Assembly (NCBI GenBank): GCA_037140615.1
Contig: JBAXED010000004.1
Coordinates: forward strand, 1 to 64,000
Length of the DNA stretch: 64,000 bases
Source of the DNA: CAINVV01 sp037140615
GTDB lineage: Bacteria; Bacteroidota; Bacteroidia; Bacteroidales; Prolixibacteraceae
Reading direction: 5' to 3'
Part shown: piece by piece, positions 43,564 to 52,787 of the stretch
How positions within the stretch are numbered: position 1 is the first letter of the stretch
Layout of the letters: each line of letters starts with the position of its first letter
Translations under genes and position numbers: made by a program
Notes under the pieces: model-generated
What the model was told of the DNA's origin: nothing
The model's input: the letters and a program-made list of their open reading frames with translations, nothing else
Database searches by the model: none

Positions 43564-44805
43564 TTATTGATTTCTTGCAATGTATCTAAAATCGCTACCG
43601 GATGGATTTTGGAATACTTTCAGATCAAATTCGGCAATAACTGCTAAAATATGATCTACGATTTCTGCAGAAATAGATTCAAAGAGATCAGATTGTTGTT
43701 CTTTACTGAAGACGATGTATTCAAGTGGAAGTCCACGTTCTGTTGATTGTAAAAATCTGACTATCAATGTCATATTGTTGTGTGTATTCGGGTTGGTCCA
43801 GAGAAATGCTTCAACATATGCCCGAAAAACTGCCAGATTAGTGGGCTGAGTTCCCATTTGTTCCTTCCAGTCGGGGAAATTTGGATCCAAGTCTCTTTTC
43901 TGTTCCATAAAAATTTTGATAACCGGCAAATTCGCGATTCGCTCAACAAATTTCTGATCACAAAACTTAATTCGCGCCATATCGATAAATACTGAACGCT
44001 GAATCCGTCTGCCTCCGGATTCCTGCATGCCGATCCAATTGGTTACGGATTCTGACACCAATGAATAAGTAGGAAGAGAAGTAATTGTCTTATCCCAATT
44101 CTGTACCTTCACGGTAGTTAGAGAGATGTCTACAACAGTTCCATCTACGCTAAATTTAGGTACCGTAATCCAATCACCCGGTTTTACCATTTTATTGGCG
44201 GCAAGTTGAATACTTGCAACAAATCCCAGGATTGGGTCTTTAAATACAAACATCAGAACGGCTGCCATGGCACCCAGTCCGGCAAAAAGTCTGCCAGGAT
44301 CCTGGTTAACGAGAATAGAAACCAGAATGATAGCTGCCACCGAATAAATGAGAATCTTGACTAACTGAAGATAACCCTTGATAGGACGTTCAATGGCAAA
44401 GGGATAAGTATTATAAATATCCTGAGAAGCATCCAGAAAGCGCACGAGACTAAGTACTACAGCGAATGTGATGTAAATTTTGGCAATGCCTTTGATGATT
44501 TCGGGAAGGGAAACCAAGTCTTCAGATCCAAATCCAGCGGATGCATATATGAAGACAGCAGGAATCAGGTGAGCAACTGCATGAAAGACTTTGTGATCAA
44601 ACAGCACATCATCCCATAAGGTTTCTGTGTGTTTGGTGAACCTTTCGATTATTTTAATGAGTAATTCACGTAGGGGGAAGAAAAGGATAAGTGAGATAAG
44701 TGATAGTATCAGGAATGTACCTAATGCTGCTAAATAAATGGCAATTTTGGGATGCAGCTGAGCATTTAAAAGTAGTTCCCTCAAATAATCGTAAAAAACT
44801 TGCAT
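43564..44805 (-). CDS. MscS-family mechanosensitive channel (YbdG-like)
   Basis: A 413-residue inner-membrane channel that probably releases solutes upon osmotic downshock. Hydrophobic helices occur near 20-45, 75-95, 105-125 and 140-165. The pore-lining region FAGLGAMAAVLMFVFKDPILGF (about 174-195, within one helix) is followed by the beta domain IQLAANKMVKPGDWITVP. The extended cytoplasmic part with GGRRIQRSVFIDM resembles YbdG more than the small MscS. It stands alone upstream of the lrp gene. Confidence 0.9.
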   Translation of the reverse strand: MQVFYDYLRELLLNAQLHPKIAIYLAALGTFLILSLISLILFFPLRELLIKIIERFTKHTETLWDDVLFDHKVFHAVAHLIPAVFIYASAGFGSEDLVSLPEIIKGIAKIYITFAVVLSLVRFLDASQDIYNTYPFAIERPIKGYLQLVKILIYSVAAIILVSILVNQDPGRLFAGLGAMAAVLMFVFKDPILGFVASIQLAANKMVKPGDWITVPKFSVDGTVVDISLTTVKVQNWDKTITSLPTYSLVSESVTNWIGMQESGGRRIQRSVFIDMARIKFCDQKFVERIANLPVIKIFMEQKRDLDPNFPDWKEQMGTQPTNLAVFRAYVEAFLWTNPNTHNNMTLIVRFLQSTERGLPLEYIVFSKEQQSDLFESISAEIVDHILAVIAEFDLKVFQNPSGSDFRYIARNQ

Positions 44806-44979
44806 GGTCTGTTTCTTTAAAAGATGTTCAGAAATAATTATATTTGAATTGTTCGCAAAATTAGTGAAAGAACGCGGATTAACCCCGTAATTATAGATAA
44901 AAACATATTGGTTTTATTGGTGATTTTGGTGGACTTTCTACATAAACGTCTGATTATTTAACTAAAAAAGAATTTTCCG

Positions 44980-46257
44980 GTGAAAAATGGATTGATAATA
45001 TTATTCCTGATTTTTGCTGCTGAAGCGCTTCAGGCACAAAGTAAATTCAACGATTATTTTACGGATGGAGTTTTGCGTTTTGATTTCATGCTCTCCGGAA
45101 CGAATAATTCCACCAAGGTGACTGAAGTTCAGCAAAAAAAGGAACCTGTTTGGGGTGGTTCAACAATGTTACATGTGTCGGAAAAAATTTTGGGGAATTA
45201 TAGATACAGTGTTAAAGATCAAGATACTCAGACATTGATTTTCCGACAGGGGTTTTCACCGCTTTTTCAGGAATGGCAAACTACAGCTGAAGCCAGGAAC
45301 ATTGAAAGATCATTTTATCAGGTTCTTCGGTTTCCATTTCCAAAAAAAAATGTTCTTGTTGAAATAGAATGTCGCGGTGTAGATGGCTTGTTTCGAACCA
45401 TATACACGAAATCCATTTTGCCATCTAATTATTTTATCAATACGGAGAAACCGCTGAAGTGTGATTTTACCAAATTGAAAATTACTGGTGATCCTTCGCA
45501 AAAAGTGGATGTGGCTATTTTGGCTGAAGGATATAGAAAGGATGAGATGGGAAAATTTGTAAAGGATGCGCGCAGGTTGCTTGATTCACTTTTTTCAGTT
45601 GAGCCATTTGCTTCGCAAAAAAATCAGTTCAATCTGTATGCACTCGAGACTCCATCAGAAGAGTCTGGAACAGACATCCCTGGCAGAAATATTTATGTAA
45701 ATACCCTTTACAACAGTACGTTTTATACTTTTGATGTGGCACGGTATCTGACTACCACAGACATGAAATCTATCTATGATCATGCCGCATCAGTTCCATT
45801 TGATTACCTGATTGTCCTTGTAAATTCCAGTGAATATGGAGGAGGTGGATTTTATAATTATGTTTCGGTGTGCACTGCCGACAATTATTTGTCAGCCAGC
45901 GTATTCATTCATGAGTTTGGTCATGAATTTGCCGGATTGGGGGATGAATATTATGAATCTGAAGTTGCTTACCAGGATTATTACAACTTGAAAGTGGAGC
46001 CTTGGGAGCCAAATATTACCACTTTGGTGGATTTTAAGACTAAATGGGCCGACATGATAAGCCCCGATATCCAGATCCCAACTCCCAGGACAAAGACTAA
46101 CACAGATATAGTTGGTGTATTTGAAGGAGGTGGGTATGTTTCAAAAGGTGTCTACAGTCCAATGCAAGATTGCCGCATGAAATCAAACAAACCGAACAGT
46201 TTCTGTCCGGTTTGTCAGCAGGCAATTCTCAAAGCCATCCAAATATGTACCAGATAA
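44980..46257 (+). CDS. Secreted M64-family zinc metallopeptidase
   Basis: A 425-residue exported protein starting at GTG 44980 (signal peptide to EALQAQ, residue ~20). An N-terminal beta domain (about 30-155) is followed by the peptidase domain of the IgA-peptidase M64 (Pfam PF09471) family. The zinc site is HEFGHEFAGLGDEYY, with H311 and H315 as ligands, E312 catalytic and D322 as the likely third ligand in the HExxHxxGxxDE pattern. Near the C-terminus, DCRMKSNKPNSFCPVCQQ is also typical. Most such proteins in environmental Bacteroidota are general peptidases; IgA cleavage should not be assumed. Confidence 0.9.
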   Translation: MKNGLIILFLIFAAEALQAQSKFNDYFTDGVLRFDFMLSGTNNSTKVTEVQQKKEPVWGGSTMLHVSEKILGNYRYSVKDQDTQTLIFRQGFSPLFQEWQTTAEARNIERSFYQVLRFPFPKKNVLVEIECRGVDGLFRTIYTKSILPSNYFINTEKPLKCDFTKLKITGDPSQKVDVAILAEGYRKDEMGKFVKDARRLLDSLFSVEPFASQKNQFNLYALETPSEESGTDIPGRNIYVNTLYNSTFYTFDVARYLTTTDMKSIYDHAASVPFDYLIVLVNSSEYGGGGFYNYVSVCTADNYLSASVFIHEFGHEFAGLGDEYYESEVAYQDYYNLKVEPWEPNITTLVDFKTKWADMISPDIQIPTPRTKTNTDIVGVFEGGGYVSKGVYSPMQDCRMKSNKPNSFCPVCQQAILKAIQICTR

Positions 46258-46287
46258 TCTCCAATCAAAGCATAGATTGAAATACTG

Positions 46288-46638
46288 CTACTCTTTGTCA
46301 ATCATTTTATTGGCCTTTTGTTCAATCTTATAGGAGAGCAAAAGTCCTGCACCACCAAAAATGCAAATCATAGCAAAATAAGAGGCAGGCTCATTCATTC
46401 CGGCATCCACAAGCAGTGTTGCCAGAAAGATACCAAGGCCAATACCAACCAATAAAAGTGCCCATTTTAAGACTCCACCGGAAGAGGTTTTCTTAACAGA
46501 TTCAAATAGCTTCGGGTCCGCACCTTTTTCTATTAGAAGCATCCTTTCGCGGTTGCGTGAAGTAATGACAAGATAAACGACTCCGAAGATCATGATAAAA
46601 AATGCTATCGGAATAAAAAGTGCAATTGTTCTTTCCAT
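46288..46638 (-). CDS. DUF6249-like small membrane protein
   Basis: A 116-residue protein with three hydrophobic helices (about 5-25, 57-75, 85-105). The cytoplasmic-looking segment after helix 1, RNRERMLLIEKGADPKLF, is the hallmark of the DUF6249 family often found near ECF sigma factor genes in Bacteroidota. It is encoded divergently from the sigma gene at 46814, 175 bases away. The function is unknown; a link to envelope-stress control is an inference from the neighbourhood. Confidence 0.75.
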   Translation of the reverse strand: MERTIALFIPIAFFIMIFGVVYLVITSRNRERMLLIEKGADPKLFESVKKTSSGGVLKWALLLVGIGLGIFLATLLVDAGMNEPASYFAMICIFGGAGLLLSYKIEQKANKMIDKE

Positions 46639-46770
46639 TTTGTTTTAATTTTAAGGATTAATATTTGCCCATTTGACGCAATGGAATATACTTGGTTACA
46701 AGTTCAAAGAAATAATGTTTTTATTTCCTGATAAGAGGTCACAGCTGATTTAAGAGAATATATTTTCATA

Positions 46771-46778
46771 TAATTTTG
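46771..46778 (+). promoter_or_regulatory. Candidate -7 box for the sigma factor gene
   Basis: TAATTTTG matches TAnnTTTG, 36 bases before ATG 46814. No upstream TTG is evident. Confidence 0.35.
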
Positions 46779-46813
46779 TAACCGATTCATTGTACCTGCA
46801 GTCTAATGGAGTA

Positions 46814-47386
46814 ATGGAGGCAAAAAGTGATTCATATTACATAGCAGAAGTACTCAAGGGAAAGTCTGATTCCTTTGCATCACTTATTGATAAGTACAAG
46901 CAATTGGCTTTTTCTCTCTCCATGAAAATCACAAAGAACCGTGAGGATGCAGAGGAAGTTGCTCAAGATGCCTTCTTGAAAGCATATCGGTCACTTGAGA
47001 CTTTTAAAGGTGGAGCCTCTTTTAAAACCTGGTTTTTTCGGATTGTCTATACAACTGCAATTTCAAAAGTAAGAGGAAAAAGGAAAGACTTCGTTAGTTA
47101 TGAAGATCATAAACTCTCAGAAAGTGAATTATTGGAAACTGAAAATGCAGTGGGAGAATTAACAAGTGAGGAAAGATCCATTCATTTGCACAATGCAATG
47201 GAACAGCTTGATCCGGAAGAACGTGCGATATTAAATCTATACTATTTCGATGAAATTCCTGTCGACGAAATAGCAGCAATTACGGATCTGACCGCATCAA
47301 ACGTAAAGGTTAAACTTTTCAGGAGCAGGAAGAAATTATATGAGAAACTGCACTTTTTACTTAAAGGAGAAGGTGTCTTTGTTTAA
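46814..47386 (+). CDS. ECF-type RNA polymerase sigma factor
   Basis: A 190-residue sigma-70 family factor from ATG 46814 (a TTG at 46790 is less likely). Region 2 spans about 15-85: FASLIDKYKQLAFSL, the conserved DAEEVAQDAFLKAYRSL and GGASFKTWFFRIV. Region 4 spans about 125-180: LDPEERAILNLYYFDEIPV and the helix-turn-helix ITDLTASNVKVKLFRSRKK. It should direct RNA polymerase to a small regulon. The gene 23 bases downstream codes for a probable membrane anti-sigma factor. Confidence 0.93.
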   Translation: MEAKSDSYYIAEVLKGKSDSFASLIDKYKQLAFSLSMKITKNREDAEEVAQDAFLKAYRSLETFKGGASFKTWFFRIVYTTAISKVRGKRKDFVSYEDHKLSESELLETENAVGELTSEERSIHLHNAMEQLDPEERAILNLYYFDEIPVDEIAAITDLTASNVKVKLFRSRKKLYEKLHFLLKGEGVFV

Positions 47387-47409
47387 AGGTTAGAGAAATA
47401 AGAATAAAT

Positions 47410-47844
47410 ATGAAAAATATGAATACTTCCGATAATAGAAACATGAAAAAGCCAGATCTTCTGAAAGAATATATCAGGGAACTTCCCAGGGAGGAGCCAT
47501 CTGTTAATTTCACTGAGATGGTGATGAGCAGGGTGAACGTTGAGACACTCAAGTTCCCAGTTGCATATCAACCATTAATAGGTTCGAAAGGATGGAGAAA
47601 TATTATTTTTTTATTAACGGGAGTATTACTTGGGTCAATTGTCCTTTATTTCTATTTTCCTACTAATCAATCGGCTTCAGGGTTGTTCTTGTTGCCGAAA
47701 ATCGATTACTCTATTTTCATCAAACCTTTCGTTTTATTTTCTCAGTCCCTGAATAAGCTTTCCTTTTCTTTAAGTGCTGTTGTCATGGCTGTTTCTACGC
47801 TCTTGATTATTGATCAAATTCATTCCAGAAAGACTCAGGTGTAA
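47410..47844 (+). CDS. Probable membrane anti-sigma factor partner
   Basis: A 144-residue protein with a ~60-residue soluble N-terminal part (LLKEYIRELPREEPSVNFTEMVMSRV, split by position), then hydrophobic helices at about 64-83 and 115-133. The layout, with a cytoplasmic N-terminus followed by membrane helices and a position directly behind an ECF sigma gene, fits an anti-sigma factor. However, no zinc-binding HxxxCxxC or other family motif is seen, so the call rests on context. A second ATG at 47419 is also possible. Confidence 0.6.
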   Translation: MKNMNTSDNRNMKKPDLLKEYIRELPREEPSVNFTEMVMSRVNVETLKFPVAYQPLIGSKGWRNIIFLLTGVLLGSIVLYFYFPTNQSASGLFLLPKIDYSIFIKPFVLFSQSLNKLSFSLSAVVMAVSTLLIIDQIHSRKTQV

Positions 47845-47923
47845 TTCAAAATTCTTAAATCTCAAAAGCTATTTGTAACTCATAATCAGAATAATAGTAC
47901 TAATATTTTAAATTATTTACTGC

Positions 47924-47990
47924 ATGGAATTTCCATGAGATTATAGTCATCAAAATTGTTGATAATAATCTCAGGCAATTCCATTTTTTA
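47924..47990 (+). terminator. Terminator-like hairpin after the sigma operon
   Basis: The arm 47924-47944 (ATGGAATTTCCATGAGATTA) pairs with 47964-47984 over about 18 bp with one bulged base, with an ~18-base loop and then TTTTTTA. It lies 80 bases past the last codon, so it could also be a small structured RNA. Confidence 0.55.
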
Positions 47991-48122
47991 TTTCTGGTAT
48001 TTTTAGTCCGAAAAATGTAATAAACATTAACCATACAGAGAACTTATTTGGTGGGTACATATTCCCGCTAATTTCTATTTATTGATAATTTTTTTGAAGT
48101 TTTTGAAAAAAAATCATTATTT

Positions 48123-48155
48123 TTTGTTTGGTAATCAATTTGCTTTCTATTTTTG
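48123..48155 (+). promoter_or_regulatory. Bacteroidota-type promoter of the nitroreductase gene
   Basis: TTTG (48123-48126), 21 bases, then TATTTTTG (48148-48155), 18 bases before the start codon, so the leader is short. Confidence 0.6.
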
Positions 48156-48172
48156 CAAATTAAAACCAAACC

Positions 48173-48715
48173 ATGCTTGAAATCCTTTACAACCGAAGAA
48201 GTACCCGAAAGTTTAGTGATAAAAAGGTTGATGATGAAATAATACATCAATTGCTAAAGGCAGGATTACGTTCACCCTCCTCTAAAAATAGCCAGCCTTG
48301 GGAGTTTGTCGTGGTTGATGATCCAGATTTATTAAGTCAGTTATCTGTGGCTAAACCACATGGTGCTTGTCTTCTGAAACATGCTCCTCTTGCCATCGTG
48401 GTGGCAGGTGACAAAACAAAAAGTGATGTTTGGATTGAAGATTGTTCAATCGCTTCAATTATTTTGCAGCTTGCAGCCGAAGCCTTGGGATTGGGCTCAT
48501 GCTGGGTTCAGATTCACCGCCGCTACCATGATGATGACCAGACCGCCAATGAATTTATCAGTGACTTGCTCCAGATCCCAAATCATTTGGAAGTTCTTTC
48601 CATAGTTGGCATTGGCTATAAAGCAGCAGATAGACCGGCTTTAAGTGAAAAGGAGACAGATTGGCGCAAGGTTATGAGAAACAGCTACAAAATTGCGATC
48701 TCAAACGAAAAATAG
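48173..48715 (+). CDS. Nitroreductase-family FMN oxidoreductase
   Basis: A 180-residue flavoprotein that reduces nitro compounds, quinones or similar acceptors with NAD(P)H. The N-terminal LYNRRSTRKFSDKKV and LRSPSSKNSQPWEFVVV bind FMN. The middle CSIASIILQLAAEALGLGSCW and the late VLSIVGIGYKAADRP are standard. It is a short version of the family, typical of anaerobe-associated nitroreductases. The physiological acceptor is unknown. It is convergent with amtB, 38 bases away. Confidence 0.92.
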   Translation: MLEILYNRRSTRKFSDKKVDDEIIHQLLKAGLRSPSSKNSQPWEFVVVDDPDLLSQLSVAKPHGACLLKHAPLAIVVAGDKTKSDVWIEDCSIASIILQLAAEALGLGSCWVQIHRRYHDDDQTANEFISDLLQIPNHLEVLSIVGIGYKAADRPALSEKETDWRKVMRNSYKIAISNEK

Positions 48716-48753
48716 CCTCAACTATCTTTTCCAATCATATCTTTCTACACTGA

Positions 48754-50076
48754 TCAGTCTTTGACGTGTTCAATGACATAAGACTCATCATGCTGCGTAA
48801 TATCCAATCCAAGTCGTTCAGCTTTTGGAGACACTCTTAAAGGAATAATTTTGTTGGTCAAAATATAGAGAAGATAGGAGCCTCCAAAGGTATATATGCC
48901 TACAATTATCAAGGCCAGCAGATGGAATAAAAAAGTTTTGTACTCTCCATAAAATAGTCCGACGCCCTGCGCAAATACCGCCGTAAGCAGCATACCGATT
49001 ATTCCTCCCATTCCATGAGCAGGAAAGACATCCAGCGTATCATCAAGATTGGTTTTAGAACGATACGAGATAGCTATATTACAAATAAATGAAGCAGCCA
49101 ATCCAATGAATATTGCAGCGCCTAAGTTGACAAATCCAGCTGCTGGGGTGATGGCAACCAAACCAACAACCAAGCCGATTGCAGCCCCCATGGCGGTGGG
49201 TTTTCTTCCCATGGCAACATCAAAAAGGATAAAGCCAATCATTGCCGCGGCAGAAGCTATATTAGTATTCATTAAGGAGACAGTTGCAATTGCATTGGCG
49301 GCTAAAGCGGATCCTGCATTGAACCCAAACCAGCCAAACCAAAGCATGCTTGCGCCCAACAAAACGAAGGGAATGTTGGCAGGATGAAATTGTTGCTGAT
49401 AATCTCTTCTGGGACCTAAAAACATGGCTCCGGCAAGTGCAGCAAAACCTGCTGACATATGAACCACTGTTCCTCCGGCAAAATCAAGTACTCCCCAATT
49501 ACGCAAAAAACCATTGGGATGCCAGGTCCAGTGCGCCAAGGGTGCATAAATAAAAATTGAAAAAAGAGTGATAAACAGAATGTATGAGCTAAACTTTACT
49601 CTTCCCGCAAAAGAACCGGTAATCAATGCAGGGGTTATAATGGCAAATTTCATTTGAAAAATAGCAAATAGTGCCAAGGGAATAGTTGGGGCCAATGCAG
49701 CATTGATATTCCCCCCAACTCCTTTGAACATAAAAAAGGTAAATGGATTTCCTATAAAACCATATTTTTCTGGGCCGATACTGTCTCCAAATGCGAGGCT
49801 GAATCCGAACAAAACCCACACAATACTCACAATTCCCATGGCAACAAAACTTTGTAGCATAGTGGAAATTATATTTTTGGGCTGAATCATTCCACCATAA
49901 AAAAAGGCCAACCCCGGAGTCATAAACAAAACGAGAGCTGTGGAAGTTAACATCCAAGCAACATCCCCTGGAACAGTTTTCGGGTCAAGTTCGAATGGAT
50001 TTTTTCCTGAAACGATTACTCCAAGCAAGGAGACAATCAAGAGAAGAACAAGGGAAACCTGCCATGATTTTTTCAT
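48754..50076 (-). CDS. amtB: Ammonium transporter (Amt family), copy 1
   Basis: A 440-residue inner-membrane channel for ammonium with 11-12 helices after a signal-like N-terminus. Conserved parts include FFYGGMIQPKNIISTM, LAHWTWHPNGFL, GGTVVHMSAGFAALAGAM with the first pore His, FGWFGFNAGSALAAN, and FPAHGMGGIIGMLLTAVF with the second pore His. It is divergent from an Lrp-type gene across a 252-base regulatory region; no PII gene adjoins this copy. Confidence 0.94.
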   Translation of the reverse strand: MKKSWQVSLVLLLIVSLLGVIVSGKNPFELDPKTVPGDVAWMLTSTALVLFMTPGLAFFYGGMIQPKNIISTMLQSFVAMGIVSIVWVLFGFSLAFGDSIGPEKYGFIGNPFTFFMFKGVGGNINAALAPTIPLALFAIFQMKFAIITPALITGSFAGRVKFSSYILFITLFSIFIYAPLAHWTWHPNGFLRNWGVLDFAGGTVVHMSAGFAALAGAMFLGPRRDYQQQFHPANIPFVLLGASMLWFGWFGFNAGSALAANAIATVSLMNTNIASAAAMIGFILFDVAMGRKPTAMGAAIGLVVGLVAITPAAGFVNLGAAIFIGLAASFICNIAISYRSKTNLDDTLDVFPAHGMGGIIGMLLTAVFAQGVGLFYGEYKTFLFHLLALIIVGIYTFGGSYLLYILTNKIIPLRVSPKAERLGLDITQHDESYVIEHVKD

Positions 50077-50328
50077 GATGGTAAAATCTAAATTATTTTG
50101 GTTGTTTTAGTTTAAAAGTTTTATTCAATTTATCTTTTTTCTAGAAAATAGGGTGATTCGTATGCATTTGTTTTACAATCACCTAAATTAATATACAAAT
50201 AAATAAATTTAGTCTATTTTTGTTACAATGTACAATAACTAGACTATTAGCTGCAATAGCTACAAACTAAGATATTCGATCAGAATATTATCACATCAAA
50301 TTATTTTTAAATAAATATCTGCCCTACC
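50077..50328. promoter_or_regulatory. Divergent control region amtB / lrp
   Basis: It contains TATTTTTG at 50215-50222 (a -7 box for lrp). A dyad TAGTCTA (50210-50216) / TAGACTA (50240-50246) flanks GTTACAATGTACAATAAC, which is centred on a TGTACA palindrome. AAAATAGGGTGATT at 50146 is similar to the G-tract motifs of the second ammonium operon. An Lrp-type operator is a reasonable reading. Confidence 0.5.
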
Positions 50329-50793
50329 ATGACACTAAGAAACCAACTTGATGATACAGACCTTCAAATATTGGACATTGTAACCAAAAATGCCCGCATT
50401 CCTTTCAAAGATGTTGCCGAATCGTGCGGAATATCCAGGGCTGCGGTTCATCAGAGAGTAGCTCGGATGATTGATCTGGGCGTGATTGTTGGTTCTGGCT
50501 ATACGGTTGATCCAAGAAAGATTGATTATAGAACCTGTTCTTATATTGGTTTGTTTTTGGAAAAGGGTAGTATGTACACTGAAGTTGCAGAGCAACTACG
50601 ATTGATAAAAGAGATTGTTGAGTGCCATTACATAACAGGTCAATATGCCATCTTCGCAAAGATATATGCCAGAGACAATGAACATTTGAAATCTGTTTTG
50701 AGCGAAAAGATACAGAACATACCTGGCATTTCGAGTACAGAAACTTTCATCTCCCTGGAAGAGACCTTTAAGCGTGAGGTTCCAATATTTTAA
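50329..50793 (+). CDS. Lrp/AsnC-family regulator next to amtB
   Basis: A 154-residue paralogue of the regulator at 42979. The helix-turn-helix region has LDDTDLQILDIVTKNARIPF and GISRAAVHQRVARMIDLGVIV; the effector domain is about 75-150. It is divergent from one amtB and lies between the two ammonium loci, so control of nitrogen or amino-acid uptake is likely. The 107-base leader between its -7 box and ATG includes a dyad that could be the autoregulatory site. Confidence 0.92.
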   Translation: MTLRNQLDDTDLQILDIVTKNARIPFKDVAESCGISRAAVHQRVARMIDLGVIVGSGYTVDPRKIDYRTCSYIGLFLEKGSMYTEVAEQLRLIKEIVECHYITGQYAIFAKIYARDNEHLKSVLSEKIQNIPGISSTETFISLEETFKREVPIF

Positions 50794-51141
50794 TCATTCT
50801 TCCTATAAATTGGACTTCCAATTTGTTTTATTTATTCAATGAACGTTTTGATATTAGTGGCGAATAAACATATATTATTTGTTTTATGCAATTAATATTG
50901 GGGGGTATCAATGAAAAATTAATGATAATTTCAGATTTGATGCCAAATAATTGCAGTAAATATATTCTTAACGCTATAAAATAGATCCAGGTAACATAAG
51001 AGACAACTTTTTTATAGCTATATTCTTAGTCACCCGGATTCTTGTAAACAAATAAATGAATGTTGAAACGGAAAATGCTAATATTTTGAAATGCAGTTAT
51101 TGTTTTTAAATATCTATAGTAACTTTAAGTAATTCTTGGCA
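50794..51141. other. Intergenic region between convergent lrp and second amtB
   Basis: These 348 AT-rich bases have no gene or strong hairpin. TTGGGGGGTATCAATG near 50899-50914 resembles the G-tract motifs at 53.9-54.1 kb. Confidence 0.45.
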
Positions 51142-52677
51142 TTAGTCGTAATATGCTTTTGATCCATGTTCAAATACGTCAATACCTCCTTCGCCAAGTT
51201 CACCTTTTGCTTCTACCCGCAGGCTCCATGGTTGAGGCAATTTCATTACTACCCACATCAGTAACATGGCTATTCCAAATGTCGTCAATGTGATGGTAAT
51301 ACTTCCTATTGCTTGAGCTTTTAGAACACTGGCGCCACCGCCATAGAATAATCCTGCTACAGGTGAAGAATCATCTGCACCAGTTGGGCCGGTTGCACCA
51401 TACAATCCACAAGCAAAAAGTCCTAGCGATAAAGTTCCCCATATTCCGTTGAGTCCATGAACTGAAAAGGCACCAACTGGGTCATCAATGCGAAGGTATT
51501 CAAGTAAATAAACACCCAAGACAACAACAACTCCTGCAACAAGGCCAATCACAACCGAACCGAATGGAGAAACCCAGTAGCAGGGTGCCGTAATGGCAAC
51601 CAATCCACCAAGCATTCCATTAAGTGTAAAACCAACATCAAATTTTCCTTTTGTCAAACCAAAATAGAAAGCTACAGCCATTGCTCCCAGGGCACCAGTA
51701 CAGGCTGCGAGGGTGGTGTTGGCTGCTACACGGCCAATCCCTGCAATATCCATTCCGGAAAGTGTACTTCCTGGATTAAAACCATACCAGCCGAACCACA
51801 ATAGAAAGGCACCAATAGTTGCCAGGGGTAAACTGTGAGGAGCTGGTAATCCACCTTTTTCCTTATCATCGCGAAGGAATATACGTCCAAGTCTTGGTCC
51901 TAAAACAATCGCTCCTGCCAGAGAAACTACTCCACCAATAGTATGAACGACTGTTGAGCCGGCGAAGTCGCGAAATGGTTGGCCGAGGGAAGGCAAGAAA
52001 TTACCAGCACTCCCCATGGTTGCCAGAAAACCATCAGGTCCCCATGCCCAATGGCCAATAATAGGGTAGATGAATCCGGTTACTCCAATGCTGTAAAGAA
52101 TGTCACCACGGAATCCTGTGCGTCCAATCATAGCACCTGATGTGATGGTTGAAGCTGTATCAGCGAATGCGAATTGAAAAATCCAATGTGCAAGGATTGA
52201 AACGCCTGTTGCCTCGTAAGTTAAAGGTACTCCCTGAAGGAAAAACCAGTTGTATCCAATGAAGCCATTTCCATGACTAAACATGAAGGCATAACCGATT
52301 GCCCAGAAAAAGACTCCGCAAATAGCAGTGTCCAGAGCGCATTCAACCAATATATTAACAGTTTCTCTTTTACGTGCAAAACCAGCCTCTAACATCACAA
52401 ATCCTGCTTGCATCCCAAATACCAAGGCGGCTGCTATCAAGGTCCAAACTGTGTTTATGGCATTTATTGTTGCAGTTTCGTGAGGTGTATAGGTGTCAGC
52501 TGCATGTACCGACAACCCCAACAATCCTGGAATCATCATCATAGCAGCGATTACCATGGCCAACCCAATCATTTTTCCAGCAAAAATTGCGATGAATAGG
52601 TTCCATTTTTCGGATCGACTCAACTTAACCTTAGGTGCGGCTGAGGATTTTTTGTTAAAAAGCCTTCGTAATATCAT
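51142..52677 (-). CDS. amtB: Ammonium transporter (Amt family), copy 2
   Basis: A 511-residue ammonium channel, longer than copy 1 because of an N-terminal extension of ~75 residues with its own hydrophobic segment (about 27-60). Key parts are VFGMQAGFVMLEAGFARKRET, FAGSTVVHTIGGVVSLAG with pore His 1, FLLWFGWYGFNPGS, and AFSVHGLNGIWGTLSLGLF with pore His 2. The C-terminal cytoplasmic tail suits PII binding. It is the last gene after the outer-membrane protein and PII genes on the same strand, 110 bases past the PII gene. Confidence 0.94.
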   Translation of the reverse strand: MILRRLFNKKSSAAPKVKLSRSEKWNLFIAIFAGKMIGLAMVIAAMMMIPGLLGLSVHAADTYTPHETATINAINTVWTLIAAALVFGMQAGFVMLEAGFARKRETVNILVECALDTAICGVFFWAIGYAFMFSHGNGFIGYNWFFLQGVPLTYEATGVSILAHWIFQFAFADTASTITSGAMIGRTGFRGDILYSIGVTGFIYPIIGHWAWGPDGFLATMGSAGNFLPSLGQPFRDFAGSTVVHTIGGVVSLAGAIVLGPRLGRIFLRDDKEKGGLPAPHSLPLATIGAFLLWFGWYGFNPGSTLSGMDIAGIGRVAANTTLAACTGALGAMAVAFYFGLTKGKFDVGFTLNGMLGGLVAITAPCYWVSPFGSVVIGLVAGVVVVLGVYLLEYLRIDDPVGAFSVHGLNGIWGTLSLGLFACGLYGATGPTGADDSSPVAGLFYGGGASVLKAQAIGSITITLTTFGIAMLLMWVVMKLPQPWSLRVEAKGELGEGGIDVFEHGSKAYYD

Positions 52678-52787
52678 AGCTTTAAGTTTTTTTGTGATAA
52701 ATTATTGTCTTTGAAATGTCAATCTTCACGATAATTCAGTATAAATTCTGAATGTTTTGATGATTGGCGAGCTGTATTTTGCATGGG

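Larger units (their letters stand above)
47845..48172. other. Intergenic region with a bulged hairpin and a promoter
   Basis: It is 328 bases and AT-rich. It holds a hairpin at 47924-47984 and the nitroreductase promoter at 48123-48155. No gene is seen. Confidence 0.5.

Noticed and set aside
44980..46257. IgA-specific protease virulence factor
   Set aside because: The M64 family name comes from one member; nothing here shows IgA specificity.
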